A program made the translations under genes and the position numbers. A stretch of 64,000 bases of DNA from Chitinophagaceae bacterium (GTDB lineage: Bacteria > Bacteroidota > Bacteroidia > Chitinophagales > Chitinophagaceae): positions 124,001 through 188,000 of the forward strand of contig CANGIY010000004.1 in assembly GCA_947454235.1 (NCBI GenBank). Direction: 5' to 3'. A model generated the notes under the pieces. That model was given only the letters and a program-made list of their open reading frames with translations, was not told the DNA's origin and did no database searches. Shown here piece by piece: positions 8,108-19,156 of this stretch. How positions within the stretch are numbered: position 1 is the stretch's first letter; every line of letters begins with the position of its first letter.

Positions 8108-8136
8108 AAAAAACCAGCCGCTCATTGAGCGGCCGG
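8108..8136 (-). terminator. Intrinsic terminator of the LysM operon
   Basis: Read on the minus strand, a 10-bp stem (8127-8136 with 8114-8123, one G-T wobble) with a 3-nt loop is followed by six T. It lies about 60 nt after the stop of the giant LysM gene. Confidence 0.82.
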
Positions 8137-8198
8137 GTAGGGAAAAGTTGCTGAAGAGTAATTCACCTTTTGTAAGTGAATGGTTGAGAACAATTCAC

Positions 8199-11100
8199 TT
8201 ATTGTGTCAAATCATTGATATTGCTGCAATGCAAAACAATATTCTGTAGATCGATGAGTGGTAGTTTATTTTCGGTTAATGACGAGAAGGCTGACAAATC
8301 AAACTGTATCCAAGCGCCATTGCTTACCGGTTTGTATTGTTGATACCACATTTTTATTGCATTCGACAATCTGCAAACAAGCGGGTCAGATTCAGTATAA
8401 TTGGTACTACAGCCTGCTTGCGGAATCACATAGTCAAATGGAATCTGGAATTGGAACGGCGGAGCCAAAAGTATTGGCAGTTGAATTGCTGACAGATTTA
8501 TCAATGTACCGCCAGGTACCAAAGGATAATTCCAAGTTGCTGTTAGCTTCATTTCAACTGTACCACTCTGAAGATTGCTTAACGTCAGGAATGTTTGGAA
8601 GAAGTTTGACAACTGTTGTGCGAGTGGCAACGTTTGGCCCGATTCGTTTTTGATTTTGGCAATGTCTATCAAATCTTCATTGCTCAGTAATGGTATGAGT
8701 TTATTCGTAAAACGAACCAAAGGAGTTCTGTAAATGAATTTCTTCGACGTTGGATTCCAATCAATAAGCCCTTCGTTACGTATTACTGCAACACCGCCCC
8801 ACGCATACTGGAATTCGAGTACATTCAATGAATCGAGATTGATAGAACGATCAGGAATTGACAATGCTTCGTCTAGTGTTAGGTATTTTACAGGATTACT
8901 ATCAGGAACTTCAAACCAATAGCTGTTTGGTATTGTTTTATTGTTGGCATCTAATGCAGGTACTGTATTGTACGTATTGATGGTAACATAAGGACTATTT
9001 TCCAAGGTAACCAGTTCGCTTGGCTGCACCCCAAAGTAGTCCAGATCAGTCTGCGACAGACTCGTGTTTACCGAGAGCAATAAGCGATTGTCACTAGTAG
9101 ATTCTGCCTCTTGTTTAATCGAGAAATAGCTAAGGTTTCTGTTTCCATTTCCTGCGCTGCCTCCGTTACCATTGGTGCCATAGTTGAACTGATACTGTTT
9201 CCAAGCTAATGAGAGGTTAGTTGTAATCGTTACAAACGCTTGTAATGCTTGATATGCAATCGGTAAGTCGGTTGTATCATTCGCGGCGGTATTGATAGTG
9301 ATTTTAGTAAGGTGATTATTGAAATCTTGTAAAATAGCCGGCCATACTGCAACAAACTGAGCAAGGTCGGTAAATAAATCCCTTCCTGAAGCCTTTAATA
9401 AACTGGCTGAAGACGATGCCGGAATAAAGAATTCAACTTCAGAGAAAATGGTATCCTGCGCTGCGCTGTTACGGGAGAAAGAATACACATAGTCCCATTC
9501 TGATGCTTTCTCTAATACTTCACTTGTTATGTTATTGTTTGCCTGTACAGGGTTGCATACTTGCGTTGTAAGTGCGGGTGCAGTTGGGTAGTTCCTCAGC
9601 ACAATTGGAATATCAACAGTGCCCAACTGTTGTGTCAACACCTGGTTGGTTGGGCTTGCACCAGTTTGATTTAAAGTAGTTACATCGGCAGGTACTATAA
9701 AGGTCAGCCAATTAGAGCCTTGGTAGCCTTCAATGTTCGATACGTTTGTAATTTCAAACTCAACGTGGGTCACAACATAAGACATATCAAGTTGAATACT
9801 TGCTGCCTTATCAGGGTTCTTGGTTGTAAAGCCAAATGTCAGGAATGAATCATCATCTGTGGCTGCAGCTTCATTGAGTTGAATTTTTGCCGTTGAAATG
9901 CTGTATTCTTTCGATGCGGTAGTTGGAGTAACATCAGCAATGCCCGGTATATTAGATACAATTACCGGAACGCCGTAAAGTCGCGGCGGCGTAAAATTAT
10001 TTCCTGATGGTTTGAAATCGGAAGTGGCAGTTGTTTTAAACTGTACCAGTGCATTGAGTGTATAGGCATTGCTGAGTTGGTTGAGCAATTGTTGCCTGAA
10101 TTTTTCTTTAGCATTAGGTAGGCTTAAGCTATCAATTGGTATTGCCGGTGCCGATAAAATAGGTTCTAGTTCGCCGGAAATAGCATCAGCAAGTGTTTTT
10201 TTGGCATCAGTGATTGCTTCCATGAAAGAATCTGCAGTGATACCCTGATTTGAAAGCCATGTCTCCTCATCGTTTGATTTAAGTTGGTCAACTATAAATG
10301 CAGGCACTGAATAGTCGGAACTCAAAAATACATCGATTGCATTAAGTGCCTGTGCTCCCCAGTTGTCCAAATCAATACCAGTGAAGTTTTTAAGTTCAGG
10401 GTTATTGCTAAGTCCGTTGGCTGTAGTGTATACTGATATAGGTATATTTGATTTCGATATCAGACTGGTTGCAAGTGGTCTTGGTGCGTAAAAAATAGGA
10501 TTGAGTAAACTATAACTATAAATTGTTGTAGCATAAGTCGCAAAGTCAGACTGCCCCAAGGTAGTAAGCAATTGAATATCGAACGAAGACTTGTTATTGA
10601 AAACTGTACCCGTTATGCTGTTTAGTTTCGTAATTACTTCTGTCGGTACATTCGCGGTTGTTAATCCGTCAATTGTATGTTGAGTAATTTCAAAACTTCC
10701 TGCATCTACTATATTCCAATATATACCTTGCTTTGGAACCATTCCCATTCTTACAATATAGACTGCCTGATTGCTATTATTGTTACTTCCGGCCAGCGAC
10801 GAATTTGTGCCAATTGCCACTTTTAGTAAGTAGTTGCCTACATTGTAGAATGCTGCTTCAAATCTGTTAGCAAATTCTTTTAGGCTAGCTTGAGCAGCAT
10901 CAACTGAATTTCCAGTAGGTTGTTGAGCGTTATTAACAACTTTAGTGTTTGTAAAAGATGTTTGAGGTTTGATGCTGCTAATTGATTGTGTAACAGCTGT
11001 GCTGTCCTTAAAATCTGGGTGTACAAAGGCTATATCACGAGAGAATGCTAATGCAACATTGAGTTGTAAAATAGATGAAACATCAATGTCTGCAATATTT

Positions 11101-14100
11101 ACATCAGTTGTAATTGGTGGCATTACAGGTGAAGGAATAGATGGTACGCTTGCTTCGTCAGTGGAAGATATTATTTGGGTCAGGTAAGTGTAAATGCCTT
11201 TGACAAGCGCGAACAAATCGCCAGTTGGGTTTATAGATGTTGCTACTCCCGGAGTCAAACTATTAGTGAGCGAAATTGAAACTGTATTGTTTCCATTGAA
11301 AGGATTTAACTGAGAAAGCTGGTAGTAAATAGCAGTGTAAAGAGCTAAGTCATTTTGTGCATTTTCTCTCCAGTTTTGTTGCTGACTGGCATCGACATTA
11401 GGAATAGGTACATACCTTTTGTTACTGAATGTTACACCTAATATAAGTGCAGGTTTAGTAGTTTCGCTATCTATATCGAAGTAGTATGAGGTTTCAATAC
11501 TCGGCCATTTCGCAATTCCTATCAATTCGTCGGTATACCCAATAGCAATTGGAGGATTATTGAGCGGCGAATTTTGGAATGCTGTCGGATTGCTGAATGG
11601 TGTTACTGTATTATTACCATAATAGTCTACCCAGTCGAAATGTACTTGTGCAAAGTGTCCAATTCCTCTATACGGGTTGCCATCTTTTTGAGGGAAACCT
11701 ACAGGGTATTGCATAAAAGTATTGTCGACTGCAAATTTTGCAACAGGAACTATTTGCGTATAGTTCCAAATATCACTGCCATTATTGGTGGTTTTGCCCA
11801 ACATATCGTCCTGACTTTGTTGTGTTGCAGGACCTACAGGAAGACCAACCTTGCTTGCATTGAACGCTGCATTTCCCACAACATTGTATGACAATAGGTT
11901 GAACAGATTATTTAGGTAGTTTTCAGCATATCCGTTATCGCTTGGTGTCAGTTGGTTTTGAGCTGACTGATTAGCACTTGCGCGCTGCAGTTCAAACCCA
12001 GCAGTACCTTGCTGAACATTTGATACTTTATGTAAAATCTGATCGTTTACGTTTAATTGACTCGATACCGTAAACAAGTTATTGACGTCTTTTGCAGCCC
12101 ATGCCAAAGTTGACATGTCTATAAAGTAGTATGCTGCAATTTGTGCCAGTGTATTTCCTGGTCCTCCTTGCGTTGTAGAAACAGTGTAGTTTACAGTTGG
12201 TATGCTCACCAATTGCCACAACTGTAGGTTGTTCCAATTAGTGATAGTAGGATTCGCCGTTTGAATGTCGCTTTGTGATACATTATAGTACGTTGCAATA
12301 GAACCTATGTTTGGTTGAATATTACCTCTTCCTACTTCATGAACCAATCCGTTTAATTGTATTACCGGAAGTGGTACTATAGTTGTATTCAAAACAATAT
12401 TTGAATTGAGCGTTGCAAGTTCACTGATTAGAATGTTGTACTTAGAAGTAATGGAAGCTAAAGTATCTGTTGCATCTTCTACATTCGCAATCAAGCCAGT
12501 TTGAACAGCGCTTTCAGCATATACTACACACGAAGAAAGGTCGATTTTGTCGGCAGTTACGGCGCAGTTCATGTAATTTGTAGGAATGCTATTAAAGGCA
12601 GCATTGTATCCAATCATAATTCTTACTGTCGCTGTATCACCTTTCGCAAATATTGAATCTGGGAACCCTTTGTCGGCTTCAGTTTCATTGTACAGTAAAT
12701 AATAGCCACCTGAACGGGTAATACTACACTCCCATAGCAAGCGAATGAAATCATATGTGCTGTTCAGGATTCCTTTTGGTTCTTCAGTTTCTTCTAAAGA
12801 CATCATCATCGCCATCATCATTGGCGGATTAGATGGGTTAGTTTCTGTTGATTGGTTCGCCTGAACAATGAACGATTTCATGTTTGCCATTCCAACAGAT
12901 AATACACCATCGCTGCCATCATACAACCATTGAATATCGGTGACAATATTTGCATTATTTGTAGGAGAATGTGGATCAAGACTTGTTAATAGTTCCTGAA
13001 GCAGCAATGCTCCCGCTTCTTTAGCCCCTAAAAGTTCATAAGTATATCCGTTTGTAACTGAAGTAGTATCAGCAGCTAGTTTCTTTATCTCAATTTCAAC
13101 CATGGTGTTGAAACCGTAGTTTGCCGATGGGGTGTAATTCATTACACCGGTAGCTGCATCAAGTTTCCCTATTTGAACATTGAATTTTGATCCTGCTACT
13201 TTATGCAATGCCAATTGCTTAAGCATACCTGAAGGGAATGCCCAAATAAGTGGACTAGGAGCACTTTGGTTGTTGAGATTTCCATATGGCAGCGCCAGTG
13301 AACCTGATGTTTGCCATTTTGTAACCGATTGGAAGGTATAATGTACCGGCAACAAATTAAAAGGTGCCATTGCATTTAACTGAACATCCTTCGGCTGTAG
13401 GCCAGTTGTTTGCGCATAAGATAGAACGGTTGATATTTGTTTGTAGTCGGTGTCCTGAAGTTGTATTTGTAGCGTTTGTGCATTTGGGCCTTTAAATTTC
13501 AACCAGCTAAGTGCGGATGAATTGTTCACCAATTCAATTTGAAGGTTTGCTGGTATAGATGCCGGTAGCGCGAATTCCTGCCCAGTCATTGCATAAAGCG
13601 CACACGTTTCCTGGTTGATACAAGGGCTTCCAGTTGCAAGTGTAAGTCCTGGTTGGTTGCTTACCGGCAATCTCATACCATGCAATTGGTAGTTAGAAAC
13701 CATACCTGAAAGGTGACTATAAGAATTGTTGGTTGACAAGTATTGCAATATTGCACCAACGTTAAGACAACTTAAGCCCGGAACGTTTGCATTCGCATAG
13801 CCATTATCGGTATATAATAGGTTCGATATTTGTTGGATCGCATAATTTAAGGCAATTTCTGCTGCTGTAACATTGTATTTTGATGCAATTTTATTCAGTG
13901 TGTCAGCATCTGATACTTTTGTAAAAGTAGCGGTTGTGTAATTGAATGATGGTATCAGAACCTGACCATTAGGTTGAATGTTTAACGATTGAACGTTTAC
14001 ACAATCGGCTACATTTTGTGCAGTAATTTGAGTTTTTGTTTGTGCTGAAAGTGCGGTTGCAATTGAGCTGACGGTATCTCCAGGTACAATTGTATACTTA

Positions 14101-17100
14101 GTGTTTGCGTCGTAATTGAAAGATTTACCAGTAATGAAAAGTCCTGGAGTTGCTTGGTTTTGCATTAATACCGCCGATGCTGTTACGCCATTATAAGAAC
14201 TTATAATTGAAGCGAAAGTATCGTCAGTATTGGCAGAATAAACAGTTGCTGCGATAGCCAAATACATTCCTGTACCCAATATTGCTGTTGTCTGGAATTT
14301 GTTGTCGGCTGCCAATTGAGCTGTAGTTGCGTTCAATTTTGAAGCTACTACATCAATTGTATCTCCTAAAGCCACATTATAGCTGGCACCATTGAAGGTG
14401 ATTGACTGTTCGGCCAGAATATTAGGAATGCTGCTGTTTTGCAATACAACCATAACTGGTGTAATTGCATATTGCTTGGCAATTGATGTAAATGAATCCG
14501 GGGTTGTGGTGCCCGGTTTTACAAAATGCATTAATCCAGTAATATTCAGAGCAATTCCAGGTGCAAGTGGGTGATCCTGATTTGCAGTTGCGATATCTTG
14601 TACACTTACTAAATTACTTGAACCTCCCGCATTAATTCCATTAGCCCAAGTAACAATGGCATTCAGGCTATTTCCGTTCGGGTTATCTATTAAAGGATAA
14701 GTGTAATTATCCATTGCATCTGAAGCATAGCCTGCAAGTTGCTTACTTAATAGCACGAAGTAATCTTCAAATACAAAAGTGGCAAGGCTGTAGTCCTGGC
14801 TGGCATTTACTAACTTGGCTGCGGCGATTGAATCTGGCTGCTTTTGCATTGAAACAGCGAGTTCGGCAAAGTACTCTTTTACCGCCTGAAGATATTCAGT
14901 AGTTGCCATGTTATACTGGCTAAAATCAATGCTGATAGATAGTTGTGGTACGTTCAATAGCAAATCATAGAACATAGGGAAGATAGCACCTGATGAAATA
15001 CTATTTTCCATAGCAGAAATATTCACAGCACTAAATGTATTTTGTAAGAACCCAAGTATCTTATCTGTCGGAATTGGGAATGGGTTTGTTTTGTCAGATA
15101 GATACTCAACCAAACTGGTTAATTGATCTTTTGAAATTCCCTGAGCATCAGCCTCCGCTCTCGTAAAATTTGTTGCTGTAGGGCTAAAAGCATTTACAAT
15201 CAACCACCTGAAGAGATCTGTACATAGATTTTCAAATGAACTTGTAGGACCAGCTGAGCCACTAGGATTTGGAGCGTCAATAAACAACATGGCAACATAT
15301 TGTGCTTGTTGTTGACCTAACGAACCAATTTCAGGGCCAGAAATTGTAAGATGGGGGACAAAATATATGTTCAGTGACGGCGACGTAGTCGATGGATTGG
15401 CGGTTATGCCAACATTAAATGACAACGGCGGTAGAATCAATGCCAATTGCTTAAATTGAGCAAACGACATAGCCATCATAGAGCGCGAACTACTGTTGTT
15501 AATATTCCATGGAGCATTTTTCCTGTTGTCGGTACCTATTGTAAGGTCTTGCCGGATGTTTGCAGTGAAGCTGAAATGGATTGTAATTGAGAATAATCCC
15601 AAATTCAAACTTGCTGAAACTTTCACATCAACCGAAGCTACTATTGACAATGGTATTTTGTTGTATGCTTCAAACGTTGCCTGTGCATATATCTGAATGG
15701 TAATATTTACACTTGCTGAAATGATGCCAAAGTCAATTGAACCGTACAATTTACCTATGATACCAATGGTGCCTTGCAGGTAATAGTAATACGATGTTTC
15801 TACTGACTGAGGATTTTGTTCCAGGTCGGTTGAAGGTTTTACGTATGGGTGATATGTCGCAATTAAACCTTCGATTATGCCAAATAAAGTAAGGCTGAAA
15901 CCGGCACTCAAAACACCGTAGTTTACACTATATCCTACGCCTACTTGTAGCCCGATACCAAATACAATTACCGGGTTGAAATTACCATATTGGGTCGCCG
16001 GTACTTTGTTGGTTGTAGCACTACTGAGTTTTCCGAAGTAAAATCCTCCTGAACCCATTGCTGGTATGCCCGGAGGCACAATAGCCTGAAGTGTAAATGA
16101 GCGAGAGAAATCCATATTGTGTGGGAACCCAACATCAATCAGGAAGTCGCCATTGGTGTATATTTCTAAACTAATTGCAGGTAATGTAATATTTACAGCA
16201 CCAAATTGTAGGTTGCGAAGCGCGTCAGGTAGAGTTAGGTCTATCTGATAGACACCTATTGAATCTGATATCTTTTTGTACATGATATCAAACTCAAGTC
16301 CAGCAAATATTTTTGCTTTTGCACCACTTAACGCAATCCGAAGACCGTACAGAGCAGGGTCATTAAAGACGATTTGCATGTCAACCGTCCAAACTGGTTT
16401 TTCTTTAGTTCCTACGTTTAAAATGCCGAAATCGGTTGCTATCAGCCAATTGCTATTCTCATTGAAATTAATTAGTTGGTTATTTGCATCAGGGCCTACT
16501 GGAAGAGCAGGATTGTTTGGGTCAGGCTCATCAAATGCTTTCTCCATTTGTTCAACAACATCTTTGATAGATGTAAACTGGCTTGCATTTGCTAACTCAA
16601 TGTGTTGACCCATGGCCAGCAGGCGCAATTCGAAATATTCTGAACCCTGTCCAGGTACAGCAGGCATATCTTTTACATCATTTCCTCCATCTGGTCCCGG
16701 ATTGAATAAACTACTTTGACTAATTGCCTCTATTGGTGAGCTACCTCCAAATGATATGAATGTACCCTTACTGTTCTTAGTTAAGTTGATGCTGTCAATT
16801 TTTATGAAAACAAGGTCGAGTGTTTTTGGCAGCGGGTAGTTTACTGTGATGTCAGAATTATCAAGATTGTAGGTTACAACCAAACCATCGAGGCTAATAT
16901 CATTTAGGAAGTCCCAAGGAGAGTCTATTTCAAAGTTTGGATCACCGAGCATTTTCATAAACGAAGTAAGTAGGCTACCTACAGACCAGTTTACAATGCT
17001 GAATGTGATAGTTTTAGATTGAGCGGCGATATCATATTCTGCCTGAAAGCCTTCCCAAATAATCTTCAATTTTTGATCATTATTCGAGAAATCGTATGCA

Positions 17101-19136
17101 ATATCAATTTCAGCATTAAATGCCTTCAGCAATATTGTAGCAAGAACACCTCCATTATATGTTGCATTGCCCCCATTTGTGCCTGATTGATATTCTAATA
17201 GAAGCTTTGCTTTAACTTCAATTGGTTCATTGATGATTGGGAATGTAAAATTCCAATCAAGCGCTGTTTTTACCGTGTACTTGCTTGCACTTGTTGCCTG
17301 ATTCGGGATATTGGCAACAAGCGAGAATTCGGTAATCAAAAGGCTACTTGGTAAGAAACCAGAAGGAAGGCTTGCACTTGTAATGGTTTTAAACAAGCTG
17401 TCAATCAGTTCTCCCAAATTCAAAGTAGAATCGGCCGGCATCGAGATATTCATATCCCACCCACCTTCGTCAGTTGACGAGTTGTATTTTACATCGGTAT
17501 TGAGTTGTAAACTGCCTATTGCAAATAGTCCAGATACTTCAGCCGTATAAACGCTTTTACCACTGTTTGCAGAAGACGTTGAAGAAGTAAGCTCTACTTT
17601 TCCATTCGTTAGTGAGATATTAGTAATGTAAGGAATGCTTACACCAATATTTACATCAGCATAGAATGAATAGAACTTGTTCTTAATATCCATTACTATT
17701 CCAAATCCGGTAAACTCGATCGCAGCAATACCAGTTGGAATTTGAATAAATCCACCTGTTATGTCTGAAACAAGCTGATTGAACGAAACACTGCCCGAGA
17801 AGTTGGCTGAAAGGTTCAGATCAGAAGTTATTTCAACATGAAAACCTCCCTGAAACAAATTCGGAAAGAAATCGACGTCGGCAGTCAGGTAAATATTTTG
17901 TTTATTGGTTCCGCCGCTACCCGGGTTTAAAACTACCCATTGAACATCGAAGTTATTTACTACGAAGTTGCTGAATAATTCCCATTTACCGTTTGAACCA
18001 ATATTTGTAGTTACATTATTAATCGTGAACGAGCTAGATTCGGTATTGTAGTCGATAGAAGCTGCAAAGCCTTTAAATGTAATTACATTCAAAAACTGGA
18101 GCAGTGTGGGTGGTAAAACCTGATACCAGTTATTGCCGGCCATCAATGTGAAAAGGTTGGCAGGAGTAACATTGTCTGAAGTTGGCGTAACCGCAAGGTA
18201 GAATGAGCCAGAGCTTGGAGTAATGGAAGTAGTGAAATCAAAACTGAGAGGTGTTGCACTGTCAGGAGCTAAGGCTAGCTGCAACTCGAAGTACAGAGAA
18301 ACTAATTGTAAAATCGAATTGTCTGTTGGTTCTGATGTAGAAGAATCGGCACTACCTGTTGTTGCAACAGCGGTTGAATCGGCACTGGTACTTCCGTCAG
18401 AATCATCTTCTGATGTAATTTTAAAACCGATTGCAGGGGAGCTGATATTCAAAAATCCTAGTGGATTAACGCTTGCGTCAAAAGATACTTTCAGATCTAA
18501 ATCGGGATATAAAACGGTGTCATTGTCAACTTTTGAAGGGTCTAACATCCCCGCTAACGCAAGGTTTGTATTTCCATTCCAGCTTGTGAGAAAAAATGTT
18601 ACCTGTTGTAGAATTCCGGTTAAGGTTATGGTACATGCAAAATTTTGCCCGGCGACTAATGAAATATTGTTTTGTTGCCACGAATAGGAGTCAACAGCAG
18701 AAGACGAAAATATGAACGCCGGATTTGCATAAGGAAGGCTACTATAAACGCCACCTGTCATATGTGGCCAGCTGGTCTCAAATTTCCAATTGCTCAGGCT
18801 AACAAGAATTGTAAAAGAAACATCTTGTCCTGTGCCTGTGCCTGTTATCGTAAAAGTAACACCGGTATTATCCAGTTCTACACCTAATACGCTTAATTTA
18901 CCTTTGATAACCAGTGAGTTATCCGGAGGGTCATTGTTTTTTTTAACTGGAATTTCAGAAGCATTAATGAGTAGATTTACACCACTTGCTAGTGCGAAGC
19001 CTTTTTGCAATAGATCGTCAATTCCGGCTGGTACAGTTACACCGCCGGCAGTAAACGATGCTTCATTTATTGTTATATTACCTTGGTTTTGTGCAGCTTG
19101 ATCTACGAATACCGAGGCTAATTTGCTTAAGTCCAT
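8199..19136 (-). CDS. Giant 3645-residue LysM-containing protein of unknown function
   Basis: I do not recognise the whole protein. Residues 1 to about 1500 are rich in Ser, Thr, Asn and alternating beta-strand patterns. A Gly/hydrophobic stretch at about 1020-1210 (for example GGFYFGKLSS, QVGVGYSVNYGVLSAG) looks like stacked beta structure. LysM-like modules form two arrays: about 1530-1770 (YTIVPGDTVSSIATALS, VSDADTLNKIASKYNVTAAE) and about 2205-2370 (DATDTLASITSKYNI, VGRGNIQPNIGSIATYYNVS, YTVSTTQGGPGNTLAQIAAYY). A Met-rich segment (PPMMMAMMMS) lies near 2110. The C-terminal 1200 residues match nothing I know. There is no signal peptide, transmembrane helix or T9SS sorting domain. The ATG at 19136 is 20 nt after the upstream EEP gene. 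It could bind peptidoglycan or chitin if exported; the export route is not visible. Confidence 0.75.
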   Translation of the reverse strand: MDLSKLASVFVDQAAQNQGNITINEASFTAGGVTVPAGIDDLLQKGFALASGVNLLINASEIPVKKNNDPPDNSLVIKGKLSVLGVELDNTGVTFTITGTGTGQDVSFTILVSLSNWKFETSWPHMTGGVYSSLPYANPAFIFSSSAVDSYSWQQNNISLVAGQNFACTITLTGILQQVTFFLTSWNGNTNLALAGMLDPSKVDNDTVLYPDLDLKVSFDASVNPLGFLNISSPAIGFKITSEDDSDGSTSADSTAVATTGSADSSTSEPTDNSILQLVSLYFELQLALAPDSATPLSFDFTTSITPSSGSFYLAVTPTSDNVTPANLFTLMAGNNWYQVLPPTLLQFLNVITFKGFAASIDYNTESSSFTINNVTTNIGSNGKWELFSNFVVNNFDVQWVVLNPGSGGTNKQNIYLTADVDFFPNLFQGGFHVEITSDLNLSANFSGSVSFNQLVSDITGGFIQIPTGIAAIEFTGFGIVMDIKNKFYSFYADVNIGVSIPYITNISLTNGKVELTSSTSSANSGKSVYTAEVSGLFAIGSLQLNTDVKYNSSTDEGGWDMNISMPADSTLNLGELIDSLFKTITSASLPSGFLPSSLLITEFSLVANIPNQATSASKYTVKTALDWNFTFPIINEPIEVKAKLLLEYQSGTNGGNATYNGGVLATILLKAFNAEIDIAYDFSNNDQKLKIIWEGFQAEYDIAAQSKTITFSIVNWSVGSLLTSFMKMLGDPNFEIDSPWDFLNDISLDGLVVTYNLDNSDITVNYPLPKTLDLVFIKIDSINLTKNSKGTFISFGGSSPIEAISQSSLFNPGPDGGNDVKDMPAVPGQGSEYFELRLLAMGQHIELANASQFTSIKDVVEQMEKAFDEPDPNNPALPVGPDANNQLINFNENSNWLIATDFGILNVGTKEKPVWTVDMQIVFNDPALYGLRIALSGAKAKIFAGLEFDIMYKKISDSIGVYQIDLTLPDALRNLQFGAVNITLPAISLEIYTNGDFLIDVGFPHNMDFSRSFTLQAIVPPGIPAMGSGGFYFGKLSSATTNKVPATQYGNFNPVIVFGIGLQVGVGYSVNYGVLSAGFSLTLFGIIEGLIATYHPYVKPSTDLEQNPQSVETSYYYYLQGTIGIIGKLYGSIDFGIISASVNITIQIYAQATFEAYNKIPLSIVASVDVKVSASLNLGLFSITIHFSFTANIRQDLTIGTDNRKNAPWNINNSSSRSMMAMSFAQFKQLALILPPLSFNVGITANPSTTSPSLNIYFVPHLTISGPEIGSLGQQQAQYVAMLFIDAPNPSGSAGPTSSFENLCTDLFRWLIVNAFSPTATNFTRAEADAQGISKDQLTSLVEYLSDKTNPFPIPTDKILGFLQNTFSAVNISAMENSISSGAIFPMFYDLLLNVPQLSISIDFSQYNMATTEYLQAVKEYFAELAVSMQKQPDSIAAAKLVNASQDYSLATFVFEDYFVLLSKQLAGYASDAMDNYTYPLIDNPNGNSLNAIVTWANGINAGGSSNLVSVQDIATANQDHPLAPGIALNITGLMHFVKPGTTTPDSFTSIAKQYAITPVMVVLQNSSIPNILAEQSITFNGASYNVALGDTIDVVASKLNATTAQLAADNKFQTTAILGTGMYLAIAATVYSANTDDTFASIISSYNGVTASAVLMQNQATPGLFITGKSFNYDANTKYTIVPGDTVSSIATALSAQTKTQITAQNVADCVNVQSLNIQPNGQVLIPSFNYTTATFTKVSDADTLNKIASKYNVTAAEIALNYAIQQISNLLYTDNGYANANVPGLSCLNVGAILQYLSTNNSYSHLSGMVSNYQLHGMRLPVSNQPGLTLATGSPCINQETCALYAMTGQEFALPASIPANLQIELVNNSSALSWLKFKGPNAQTLQIQLQDTDYKQISTVLSYAQTTGLQPKDVQLNAMAPFNLLPVHYTFQSVTKWQTSGSLALPYGNLNNQSAPSPLIWAFPSGMLKQLALHKVAGSKFNVQIGKLDAATGVMNYTPSANYGFNTMVEIEIKKLAADTTSVTNGYTYELLGAKEAGALLLQELLTSLDPHSPTNNANIVTDIQWLYDGSDGVLSVGMANMKSFIVQANQSTETNPSNPPMMMAMMMSLEETEEPKGILNSTYDFIRLLWECSITRSGGYYLLYNETEADKGFPDSIFAKGDTATVRIMIGYNAAFNSIPTNYMNCAVTADKIDLSSCVVYAESAVQTGLIANVEDATDTLASITSKYNILISELATLNSNIVLNTTIVPLPVIQLNGLVHEVGRGNIQPNIGSIATYYNVSQSDIQTANPTITNWNNLQLWQLVSIPTVNYTVSTTQGGPGNTLAQIAAYYFIDMSTLAWAAKDVNNLFTVSSQLNVNDQILHKVSNVQQGTAGFELQRASANQSAQNQLTPSDNGYAENYLNNLFNLLSYNVVGNAAFNASKVGLPVGPATQQSQDDMLGKTTNNGSDIWNYTQIVPVAKFAVDNTFMQYPVGFPQKDGNPYRGIGHFAQVHFDWVDYYGNNTVTPFSNPTAFQNSPLNNPPIAIGYTDELIGIAKWPSIETSYYFDIDSETTKPALILGVTFSNKRYVPIPNVDASQQQNWRENAQNDLALYTAIYYQLSQLNPFNGNNTVSISLTNSLTPGVATSINPTGDLFALVKGIYTYLTQIISSTDEASVPSIPSPVMPPITTDVNIADIDVSSILQLNVALAFSRDIAFVHPDFKDSTAVTQSISSIKPQTSFTNTKVVNNAQQPTGNSVDAAQASLKEFANRFEAAFYNVGNYLLKVAIGTNSSLAGSNNNSNQAVYIVRMGMVPKQGIYWNIVDAGSFEITQHTIDGLTTANVPTEVITKLNSITGTVFNNKSSFDIQLLTTLGQSDFATYATTIYSYSLLNPIFYAPRPLATSLISKSNIPISVYTTANGLSNNPELKNFTGIDLDNWGAQALNAIDVFLSSDYSVPAFIVDQLKSNDEETWLSNQGITADSFMEAITDAKKTLADAISGELEPILSAPAIPIDSLSLPNAKEKFRQQLLNQLSNAYTLNALVQFKTTATSDFKPSGNNFTPPRLYGVPVIVSNIPGIADVTPTTASKEYSISTAKIQLNEAAATDDDSFLTFGFTTKNPDKAASIQLDMSYVVTHVEFEITNVSNIEGYQGSNWLTFIVPADVTTLNQTGASPTNQVLTQQLGTVDIPIVLRNYPTAPALTTQVCNPVQANNNITSEVLEKASEWDYVYSFSRNSAAQDTIFSEVEFFIPASSSASLLKASGRDLFTDLAQFVAVWPAILQDFNNHLTKITINTAANDTTDLPIAYQALQAFVTITTNLSLAWKQYQFNYGTNGNGGSAGNGNRNLSYFSIKQEAESTSDNRLLLSVNTSLSQTDLDYFGVQPSELVTLENSPYVTINTYNTVPALDANNKTIPNSYWFEVPDSNPVKYLTLDEALSIPDRSINLDSLNVLEFQYAWGGVAVIRNEGLIDWNPTSKKFIYRTPLVRFTNKLIPLLSNEDLIDIAKIKNESGQTLPLAQQLSNFFQTFLTLSNLQSGTVEMKLTATWNYPLVPGGTLINLSAIQLPILLAPPFQFQIPFDYVIPQAGCSTNYTESDPLVCRLSNAIKMWYQQYKPVSNGAWIQFDLSAFSSLTENKLPLIDLQNIVLHCSNINDLTQ

Positions 19137-19156
19137 AAAAATAAAATAAAAAAATG

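Noticed and set aside
8161-8200. Second hairpin (ATTCAC/GTGAAT) before the LysM terminator
   Set aside because: The arms are six bases with no T tract. It is too weak to call beside the strong hairpin at 8108-8136.
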